From Sipunculus nudus (taxonomy: Eukaryota > Annelida > Sipuncula > Golfingiida > Sipunculidae): 64,000 nt of DNA. Positions 48,305 to 57,862 of the stretch are shown piece by piece. Within the stretch, counting starts at the first letter, position 1; each line of letters opens with the position of its first letter. The DNA is taken from the NCBI GenBank assembly GCA_026874595.1, contig CM049317.1:39398401-39462400 (forward strand), written 5' to 3'. The notes beneath the pieces were generated by a model. The model was given only the letters and a program-made list of their open reading frames with translations, was not told where the DNA came from and did not search any database. Made by a program: the position numbers and the translations under genes.

Positions 48305-49243
48305 CTAGAATGCGGGTAGTTGACAAGCGACTACGTGTATCCGCCTAAATCAGAGTGGAACGGGTGAAGGGAGGCATGGATTGAGTGGCAAGGGGAAATA
48401 GAGTGAAGTGTTGCATATTAGCATGGATGTCTGCAGCCAAATTGTGTATGTAGGTTGCGCCACCTACCACAAAATCCAGAAAGCCGTCCAAGTTGTATAC
48501 ATATGCAAAATTTAAGGCAGATAAGTCAAACCACTACATGTATATGAGTGATATTAGCCCTTGGCAGACAAACAGACGGATGCTGTGCAAAAATGGTTGC
48601 GGGGGGCCACCATTTTTGTGTATGTTATAAAGCTATCCAAGGGCTACATTTATGTATGATAAAGAGCTATGTGAGAACTATACACATGCAAAACTTTGGC
48701 CCAATCGGTCAAACGGTTCCCGAGATATGAGCTTGGATGTCTGCTGCATAAACTAGAATGTAGGTGGCGCCACCTGTCATAAAATCAAGAGAGCTGTCAT
48801 GGATGTATAAACCTGCAAAATTTTTGGCAGATATGTCAAACCACTGCCGAGATATGAGTGATTTTATCCCATGGCAGACAAACAGATGCGAGCTGTGCAA
48901 AAATGGCTGCAGGTGGCGCCAGCAGTTTTGCATATGATAAAGAGCTATGTAAGATCTATACACATGCAAAATTTTGGCCCAATCGGTCAAACGGTTCCAG
49001 AGATATGTGGGTTTATGTGTGGAAACAGACGCACAAATGGACGCAGAGCGCAGAGGAAAGGTCAGAGGTCAAAACAAAATCGGGGCGCAGCAGTTCACAT
49101 GTGACCCAAACATAATCCCGGGTTTCGTAAAATTCCACCCAGCGGTTACGGAGGAGTTCTCCGGACACCTACTGGGCGGCGGCGGCGGCGGCATCGGTGG
49201 GCTGAAAACATAGCATCCGCAAAACTCTTGTTTTGGCGGATAC
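48305..49243 (-). mobile_element. Family C element, complete (939 bp), minus
   Basis: The minus strand reads GTATCCGCCAAAACAAGAG… and ends GGCGGATAC, GTAGTCG-CTTGT-CAACTAC, CCGCATTCTAG at a T-run. The 9-bp inverse of the start is perfect. A (GGC)6 tract lies at about 49175-49192, just inside the 5' end. It contains GGTGGCGCCACC at 48763 and AGGTCAGAGGTCA at 49059-49071. Confidence 0.7.
49059..49071 (+). promoter_or_regulatory. DR1 nuclear-receptor-type repeat in family C
   Basis: Perfect AGGTCAGAGGTCA at the same family position as the inverted site at 25066-25078. Conservation across two independently placed C copies supports a family-level feature. Confidence 0.5.
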
Positions 49244-49383
49244 AATTACTCAGACAAGTGCTCATTAAAGATGTCAATATGTTTGATTAATAACATTAAG
49301 ACTCATGGCTGTATCAGCTGTTACATGATACTGAGTAAATAATCAAAATTTATATTTCTGATACCTTTATTTCAGTTATAAAA

Positions 49384-52014
49384 CAAGGGACCTATGGGTC
49401 ACGACGCTCAGCTGTGATATATGATAAAAAAATATTTTATATAGAAATGAGGCACATGCTGGTTTTGTGTGGTAATAAATATAAGCTGTAATATGAGTTG
49501 TTGTTGTTTAGCTTATGTATGATTTTGATAGTACCTTTGGAGACAGGGAAGAGGATTGATTTCATTTATTTTATTAACAAATGGAGTACTATTGTCAGAC
49601 AGATTTTGACTTGGCAATATAACTTATAAGCAGAATATATAATATAAGGGTTTAACTATTAATTAAAAAAAATTACAAATATTGTCCCAAATATAATTTT
49701 TATTAAAAATAATAAGAGAATCATATGATTTTTTAAAATGAAATATAACTGAAATGATTATTAAAATAATATTAAAGAATATATTCATGAATGCATTCAT
49801 GAATACATTTTGAAAGTATTTGCACTGGTATTCATATACTTTCATTTTTACCTGAATTCCCATTCTTTATGCAAGAAATTTTATAATGGAGTACATAATC
49901 ATATTCGTATTTAAATACAATCACAAAGTATTCGCACCATGTCTGGTATTTATTCAGTTTTCACCAAACGATGTTGAGAATCCAGAACATACAAAATTCA
50001 CACATTTAAATAATGATCATAAGTACCTGGTTTTATGGCTTTTATTTATATTAAAAAATAACTGTAATAAATTCATTTTGGACTAATTTCACATCAATGT
50101 ACACACTAGACACAGTAGGAATCTAGATTAATATTATCAACTGCATCTTTGTCTATCATTAATTTCCATCATATGATCCCTAATGATTAGTGATGAATGA
50201 TATGATTTACTTCTTTATCATTAAAATTGAACTGAAAAATACCATAGGTGACTGCATGGTGTTATTTGGAATACGTGACATTCTATCCATCGATACAAGA
50301 TTCTTATATCATCAGTAACTGCAAGTTAATTTCCTGTTATAATAAACTAACTAATTCCTTTTCTATTTTTCATTAATTTTTTATTAAAAACCAATAAAAA
50401 TTTATTAATTTATTGTTTATTGTATGTAGTTGGTTAAAACTACTAGATTAGTTGGGTTGGACACCTGGATCAACTGTGGCTGGCCATAAGCTGCCTGGAT
50501 TCCCTGTATGCCTCGCCTCAAGCATGCATAATTTGCTGAAAGTTCAACAAGGTCAACATACAGGTGACTCAAGAGGGGCTGGAGAGAGCCAAAGTCTGAC
50601 AGGGTCTCATAAAAACATTAATAAAAGCTACAATTTTTGGCCAATTTCTTTCAGCTTTCTAAACTTAAAAGCTGAAATCCTTATGTGTGCATGATATGAA
50701 AATTATATCAACAGTGCTCACAGGAAACAAACGTGCCATGGTCAAAGTTGGGCAAAATTTAAGTTACTAATTTTACATTTATACTAATAACTTATAAAAT
50801 TTGAAAAATTCATAACTAATTTTGGGTATTCAATTGAATCTTGATTAAATAATGTTACATCCCTGACAAAAAATCTCTAGCTTCAACAATCCCCTTGTTA
50901 AGGGAGTAAATATATTTCTTCATTTTTTACAAAGTGCATTATGTTTTGGCCCATAACTTAAAACAATTACGCAATACTGACATCATTCTGGCATGTGCAT
51001 AGAGAATGAAAAATATGTATATTATTTATGATTAAAGTCAGATCAGTGGTTTTGATATTAGGCAGTCTTGAAGTGTAACAATGGGTTTTTAATGGAAAAA
51101 TGAGGTTTTTCATTAATATCTTGAAGGTATTAAGTCCTAGTGACCAAATTCTTGGCATGGTAGGGGATTTTGGAGACATCTAGCTGTATGCCGAATTTAA
51201 GGAACTAAGAGCTGAAGCTGGGGAGCTGAGCTCTTGCAAACTGCCTAACACTAGCTTGATGTATACAATATGTTACATGGTGCTTGAAAACTTGAATAAA
51301 ATCTACAGTTTTCGAACAACTGGTTTCAAATTTTTGGTGTTAACAGTTGAAAAGGTAACAAAAACATGCTGTGAAAATTAAATCCACAGTACTTACAGGA
51401 AAAAAACGTGCCATGGTCAAATTTGGGCAAAATTTAAGGTACCAATTTTTTATTTTTATTAATATTTTAAAAAATTTAAAAGATTTTCATCTAATTTTGG
51501 GTATACAATTTAATTTTGATTAATTAAAGTTATATTACTGGAAAAAAAGTCCATAGCTTTAACATGTTTTGTGTTAAGTGATCAAATATCTTTCCTGATT
51601 TTTTACAAAATGCATTATGTTTGGGTCCATAACTTTTTTAAATTATATAATACAGACATATTTCCTTGAATGTACATAGGAACTATATAGAGGAATATTT
51701 ATGGTAAATATGAGGAAAAACAGATGAGTGGTTTTGATATTAGGCAGTCCTGAAGTGTGAAAATAGGTTTTTAATAAAAAATTGAGGTTTTTCCTTAATT
51801 TCTCAAAGGAACGAAGTCGAAAAGACCCAGTTTTCGGCTTGGTAGGAGATCTTGGGGACATCTAACATTATGCTGAATTTTGGATTCCTAGGTCTTACGG
51901 TTTCAAAACGTGCCACATCTACGGACGGACGGACGGACGGACGGACGGACAGACGGACGGACGACGGACAATGGACCACGACTATAGCTCAGATGACTTA
52001 TAGTCAGCTGAGCT
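49384..52014 (-). mobile_element. Family A element, complete, minus (2,631 bp)
   Basis: The minus-strand 3' end (CAGCTGAGCGTCGTGACCC, then ATAGGTCCCTTG) is at 49384-49410 and the 5' hairpin ends at 52014. Next to the hairpin is a pure (ACGG)n run at 51921-51966. It sits inside another A copy in opposite orientation, which creates the inverted repeat between about 49640-50100 and 52240-52690. Confidence 0.65.
51921..51966. repeat. (ACGG)n microsatellite next to A 5' end
   Basis: About eleven ACGG units with one ACAG interruption and one shortened unit near the right end. On the element's own strand it reads GTCC, the same short repeat that follows the 5' hairpin in other A copies, here expanded. 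Confidence 0.8.
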
Positions 52015-53107
52015 AAAAATTAAACATTCCCAAATCCAAATATTTTGGTTTGTTTTTATTCTTGGGTTATTTTTAACACATGTATTAGTTTCATAGCTGA
52101 GATTATTTTCTTTTTTTCTGATACATATTTAAAAAAAAAATATTCCATTGTGATAAAAAATCAGATCTTAAAGACAAGTTCTCATTATGATGTCTGTAAT
52201 GTTAATAATTGTCATAAGTGTCTTGACACTGATGTGAAAGTATTCAGAATTGAATATAATATTTTTTTTTTATAAATTAAAGCCATAAAACGAGGTAGTT
52301 ACAATCATTATTTAAATTTGTGAAATTTGTATATCCTGGATTCTCAACAGTCTTTTTCGACTGAAACTGAATAAATATGAGACATTGAGTGAATACTTAA
52401 TAATTGTATTCAAATATGATTAAAAAAAATCAATAGTTCGATAATGAAAATTAATACAAATACTAATACAGGTAAAAAGAAAGAATTTTAGTGCAAATAC
52501 TATCAAAATGTATTCATTAATGCATTCATGATTATATATTATATAATATTATTTTAATAATCGTTTATTTCAATTATATCATTAAAAGAAATCTTTTAGA
52601 TGTAACTGTTAATATTTTTAAATTAAAATTATATTTTGCTAAATAATTCCAATTAATTTTTAATGAATAGTTTAACTCTCATATAATTTGTGCTAGTGGT
52701 ACTTTTGGCTATGGTCAACTTGTAATTTTTGAATAACAGTTAACTCCTTTGTAAAAAGCATGTATGATAATTAACATGACTTGCAGTGGACATATATTTC
52801 CTGTTACTAGTGTTAGTGCTGTGGATTTAATTTTCACAGCATGTACACATAAGCATTTCATCTGTTAAAATCTGAAATTTGAAACCAATTGATCAAAAAC
52901 TGTAGATGTCATTCAAGTTTTCAAGCACCATGTCTTGACTCTTTTCATCAAGTCAGTGAAATGTGTGCTGGAAGAAGTGTTACATAACGTGTTACATAAA
53001 CAGTTCAACTTCTGACTTGGCTACTGCCTCTGTGATTGTGTAGGTCAGGCTGGGTCAGGCAGTAATTACCAGAGAGCCTCTCTTTCTATGTCTCTCTGAC
53101 AGTCTTG

Positions 53108-53166
<59 letters not shown>

Positions 53167-54729
53167 ACAGTCTAGCTCACTCTCTCTTGCTCTCTCTCTC
53201 TCTTTCTCTCCCTTTCTCTCTCACCCCTAAGCCTCCCATCCTCCCTGCACCCCATTCTGTTGACAGGTTCTATAAACCAGATTAATTAGCTATGAATGTT
53301 GAAGCAATTTAGAAATGTGAATCAACTGAAATATTTCATATATATATGTTATACTGTGAATGTGTAGTTACATTTTTAAACCTGGAAAAAATGATGTATT
53401 GAAAAAAAGGAATTAAGGCAAATATTGTTAATTTTTCCTGGTTCAGTAGAATGAGAATTAAAATGATTTGCTTTGTTTCTCCACCTTTCTGCCTGCAAAA
53501 ATATTTAATAATTATGAAAAAACTTTTTTCTGTAAACACTTGAATTAAATTTCATATCATGTATGAATATGCAAGGGTGCTGTAACTCCCACCATCCCCT
53601 TCCCCCACCCCATAGAGTCCTTGCTCATTGGCACTGTGAACAATAGTTCTATTGCTATTCCATAAAATTTAATAATTAAAGGTATTATATACAGAGAGAC
53701 TGAGGTGTTGTACCTCCCATCATAACCCCCTCCCCCCATCAATCCTTCCACCTGTTAAGTGGGGACTTTATGGCTACTGTATACATATGATAAAATAGAA
53801 AAATAGGTTTATTAAAAAAACTGGATCTCATTAGACAAATGTGTATACTGTTGAACTGTCAACAGCTTATAAAAAAGGTAACCAATGGAAACCCATGGTC
53901 GGATCTTTAAAGATTATTTGCAACAATTTCTTCAATCATATCAACCAACCATGGGCAAGATTACCTTTTCTGATCAGACTTTATCTACTTTTCATAATAT
54001 TTTAGATTTTAACCTTCCAGGTGTTTAAGTACTGTTGAATGCTTCATCCCCTCTCTCTGTAACTCTGTCTCTCTCTCTCTCTCCTTTTCTCTCTACATCC
54101 ACCTCCTTGCTGCCCTCACTGTTCCCTTCTCCAAACCCATCCCAATGTCAGCCTAAGTAATCAAGAACAAGATGAATCAGATGTATTCATACTTTAATAT
54201 TTTGTATAACTAATCATCTATAGGTACCTATGTACATGCCAGAAATTATGTCAATATTGTGTAAAATGTAGACATAGTGGGCATCAAAATAATGTACCTT
54301 GTCAAGACTGAAGAGATATTGTGTCATACAGTCACAAATTCATAAATCCCTTCTTCAGCATAGTAACATCATATCTATCAAATTGAAATCTTGCAGACTT
54401 CCATACACTATAGATCCTTCAACAAATAGCCTTATCATCATTCTACTACTCTTATTACTGCTGTAATTGCATTCATATTTGCTCATATATATCGCAATTT
54501 TCAACCCCTCCTAAATAGATAAAAAATAAACCACTATATTTTACTCTATTAATCCATCAGTCAGGTTATTTCATTTATCATTTACTCACATATTACATTA
54601 CATTCCTTCATAATAGCTCAACATGTCCATGATATTCATAAGCTTTATCGACTCTATATAGTATCACAATGTAGAAACATTTATAGCCCAATCACCATCA
54701 GCTGAGCGCCGTGACCAATGGGTCCCTTG
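52015..54729 (+). mobile_element. Family A element, right piece (3' end)
   Basis: This is the remainder of the + copy that starts at 45296. It holds an AT-rich part, the A1 segment near 52790-52930, a long CT-rich tract, modules with CCCCTTCCCCCACCCC-type runs, and the 3' end CAGCTGAGCGCCGTGACC then CAATGGGTCCCTTG. Similar modules at 60850-62198 mark a related long copy. Confidence 0.55.
53108..53222. repeat. (TC)n microsatellite
   Basis: Nearly pure TC from 53108 to 53162, then an interrupted CTCTCT/TTTCTC continuation to 53222. A shorter TCTC run lies at 54060-54083. Confidence 0.9.
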
Positions 54730-54835
54730 TTTATATATATGTTGCACATGTTCTAAAAAAGTAATGGACCAGCATTGAAGCATTATACCTGGTGTAATCC
54801 CATTACACAGGTTTGCATTAGGCCTGTAGGCCTTG
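54730..54835 (+). mobile_element. Family B element, right piece of split copy
   Basis: Continues the B copy broken at 45295: AAAAAGTAATGGACCAGCATTG… then CACAGGTTTGCATTAGG, AGGCCTGTAGGCCT and CTTG. Joining 45295 to 54730 restores the alignment with 21900-22022. Confidence 0.65.
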
Positions 54836-55214
54836 TTTTATAAATTTGATGGTTTTATAGCAATAACCCTAAAAATGATTGCCTGTGGCACAACAGTACT
54901 TAAACAAAATGGTATTCTGACCACCTCTCTGGGGATACAGACATGACTTTTTGATTCAGCAGATATTTAATTATCTGCCTTGATGTTAATTCTTTGGTGA
55001 ATAAATGATAACCAGACTAAGCTATAGCAAAATAAAGATTGTGTCAGCACAGCTTTATTAGTGTTGTTATTACATCAGCCTCTCTGCAGAAAGACCTTTT
55101 AATTATTTACCAACATAAGCACAGCCAAATGTGGATGTGCTGCTCTTACATCAAAGGCTGTACAGTTGACCTGATATTGGCCTACAGATGTTCCCTGTTT
55201 TATGATTTCAGTTT
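54836..55214. other. Unassigned interval
   Basis: AT-rich, no terminus or array. The 85-codon + frame beginning at 55039 runs into the F element and has no recognised motif. Confidence 0.35.
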
Positions 55215-55965
55215 TGTATCCTCGTCAATGACGGGCGTATTATGGTATACCCACCATCTGTCTAAGTGTCTTAATGTCCGTCCATCGGTCTTTTGACTTT
55301 TAATGTCGCTGTGATAAATTAGCGGGGACTTGAAGTATTTTCACGAAACTCACCATAACTAATTACCAATAGATTATCTTGCCTGAGTTTGATTATAGGC
55401 AAAATCCACACATATTTAATAAGGTCAACTCAACAGAAATGTTAATCAATAAAATATCTCACCTAAGTTCAATTTTCCGGCAAAATCCACTCATATTTAA
55501 TGAGGTCAGAGGTCATCACACTTTGGAGACACTGTGGTGACTTACAAAAAAATCTATGAATTTCATTATACATTTATACCAATAGTTTCTCACCTCAATT
55601 AAATTCTCTGTAAAATTCACACACATTTATTGAGGTCAGAGGTCACCAGGCTGCTTTGTACAGGCCCTGATAACGTACAAGAAACAAAATAGAATTTCAT
55701 AAATGCAATAGAAATATTAATCAATATAATATCTCACCTTAGTACTATTTTCAGCTAAACCCATGCATATTTAATGAGGTCAGAGGTCACCACACTTTGG
55801 TGTCACCACCAGAAATCTTATGGATTTTCATATAACTCATTATGACTAATAACCAATACAGTTTCCCACCTGAATTACATACTCAGCAAATTTAAGCATA
55901 TATAATGATGTCAGAGGTCACAAAATATGCAACAGGTATATTATGCACCATTTGTGGTGCTCTTG
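55215..55965 (+). mobile_element. Family F element, complete (751 bp)
   Basis: 5' GTATCCTCGTCAATGACGGG… GGTATACC, then GTCCGTCCATCGG. 3' end GGTATATTAT, stem GCACCA-TTTG-TGGTGC, then TCTTG at TTC. Four internal modules of about 135 bp each contain a sentence like CTCACCT-AATT-CACACATATTTAATGAGGTCAGAGGTCA. The layout is that of the other families but no sequence outside the AGGTCA words is shared. Confidence 0.55.
55503..55920 (+). promoter_or_regulatory. Four DR1 repeats in family F
   Basis: AGGTCAGAGGTCA is exact at 55503-55515, 55633-55645 and 55777-55789, and changed by one base (ATGTCAGAGGTCA) at 55908-55920. The motif is usually followed by CACCA or CATCA. It is the best conserved part of each module, while the rest of the module diverges. 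Confidence 0.55.
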
Positions 55966-56048
55966 TTCATGTTGGGATGAATGTAGTGTAACTTTGGAGT
56001 CATTCCTTATGTTATTTTCAATATGACTTCAGAACATTATTTAACCTG

Positions 56049-56239
56049 ACATCCTGGACAATTTTCTCGATTTTATGACAGGTGGCACCACCTACATTCA
56101 GGTTTACGCTGAAGACATCCATGCTAATATGCAACACACCTGACTCTTTTCCCCTTGCCACTTAATCTTTGCCTCACTTAACCTGTCCCACTCTGATTTC
56201 TGCGAATACACAGTCGCTTGTCGACTACCCATATTCTAG
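56049..56239 (+). mobile_element. Family C 3' fragment
   Basis: Corresponds to the last 190 bp of C (GACAGGTGGCACCACCTACA…) and ends CAGTCGCTTGTCGACTACCC, ATATTCTAG at a T-run. The 5' part is missing. Confidence 0.6.
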
Positions 56240-56380
56240 TTTTAAAATGTCCTAGTCTGAAACTTGCATGTCCGAAACATCCATTTTGCTGAAATCATAA
56301 TGATTAAGGTAGATATGCAGGACTTAAGAGGATCAATATTAAATTTAAAAAATAAACCTCCATTCATACTCCCAATCTTT

Positions 56381-56411
56381 GCACAGGTTTGCATTAGGCC
56401 TGTAGGCCTTG
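56381..56411 (+). mobile_element. Family B 3' terminus remnant
   Basis: GCACAGGTTTGCATTAGG, then the AGGCCTGTAGGCCT stem and CTTG. Only about 30 bp of B are recognisable; upstream sequence is unrelated. Confidence 0.5.
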
Positions 56412-56652
56412 TTTAAATTTTTTACGATTTTTTTCTCTATTTTGAGGCCTTATCTGTAATAATAATAACTTATCAGATAATTCCACGTTTCCAAGGAGAT
56501 CTTTCATGGACCTCTCTGGATGTAAAGTTAGAAGATTCCAAGTCCAGTGGTTACAATTTGTACCCTGTTAACGGACAGATGGCTAGAAGGCTGGCCGGAC
56601 GACAAACAAAGAGTGATCACTTTAGCTTAGATGACTTACAGTCAGCTGAGCT
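56412..56652 (-). mobile_element. Family A 5' fragment, minus
   Basis: The minus strand starts with the 5' hairpin (AGCTCAGCTGACTGTAAGTC then ATCTAAGCT) at 56652 and runs through the GTCCGGCCAGCC-type short repeats and part of the A2 module, stopping at 56412 next to the B terminus. Confidence 0.55.
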
Positions 56653-57659
56653 AAAAACATGTTCTTGTGGTTAAACCACAAACGTCAGTGAAATCTATGT
56701 AAAGGTACATAGACCTGGTATGGACACTTTCTTTTTAAGCATATCTGGTCTTTAATTATTGGTACCTCCTGTACTTGATGTCTTGTAACTGCAGGAATCA
56801 CAACACAGTTAACATTAATCTTTTTCAGGAAGGAACACAACTGTATTAGACAAAATTCAGATTTGCTCTGATTTTTCACTATTGAATTATAACTTTAATG
56901 TAACTGCTTGGTTCTTCAAGACACTTAACAGCAACGAAAGGCATGCCATTAAATACAAACAACAGTGCTTTTCAGAGAAATATGAATGCTACAGATGAGT
57001 AATGAAATTTTGTCAGCACACAATGTGAAGTGAGAGAGTCAGTGTTAAGGGAACTGCCTACCTGATCTAACCCAAGTTAAACCATACTTTACTTGATGTT
57101 AGTAAATGTTTCAAGAATAGCTTGTATGCTTAGTTGTCAGTTCACATTCTGATTAAAAAAAGGCAGATACAAAGTGTGTAAAATGTCAGGGAAATTTTAT
57201 AATTTAATCTCTGTCCTTTTTCTTTTTCCATTTTGATGTTTAAAGGAAACATATGACTTAAAACCAAGGAGTCAACACAAAAGGTTATATCTAATTAAAC
57301 ACAGCTTGAAGGATGCTTAACTAAGACCAGAGTTTTTGTCAATCATCATCAATCTGCCATTTTCTAGCCCTCTTTTCTGCATTAAAACTGTCCTGACTCT
57401 GGAATAGAAGCAGAGAATAAGTCTTTGTCAGGCAAATCTTCAAAGCCTTGTTATTTGAAAATGTAATGTGACACGAAACCGCTAATACCTTGTAAAACAG
57501 CCCCAGGATCTAGCTCTCTGCACAGGGATAAAAAATTTCTTCATTGAACATATTCAAAGCTTGTATGGAGTGACCCTGAATGCTTTTAGTGTTTCCTTGT
57601 AAAATGTTCCCTATAATCTGCACATGTCTCCTCCAGTATTCCAAAAAGGAAATCAGTTG
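56653..57659. other. Unassigned interval
   Basis: No terminus, array or supported exon. Composition is AT-rich with ordinary variation. The minus frame 56685-56879 (64 codons) has no recognisable motif. Confidence 0.4.
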
Positions 57660-57862
57660 ACATGTTCATATGATATAACCATATTCTTCAAGCTATGGGG
57701 CTCCGTAGTACCCCCCCCCCCCCCCAGAATAATGAAAAATTTGATACAAAAGCTCAAGTATCTGAACAACTAATGCATTGATCACCATGATTTTTTGCAT
57801 GGATATTGATCATGGAGTGTTGCATCAGTTTTTGCAGTTTGGTGGCACCACATGTATTTTTT
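57660..57862 (+). mobile_element. Family A fragment with poly(C) run
   Basis: One A2 module (CATATTCTTCAAGCTATGGG… GGCACCACATGTATTTTTT) without the 5' hairpin. The CCCCCC present in other copies is expanded to about 16 C at 57710-57725. It ends where a B element begins, at the same point of the module as at 27185. Confidence 0.55.

Larger units (their letters stand above)
45296..49383 (+). mobile_element. Family A element, left piece (5' end)
   Basis: The 5' hairpin starts at 45296, followed by GTCCGTCC repeats and the A1 body. It is interrupted by D (45911-47645) and C (48305-49243), each of which can be removed to restore alignment with 776-2150. At 49383 it meets a minus-strand A copy. 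Its own 3' end is at 54729, after that copy. Confidence 0.65.
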
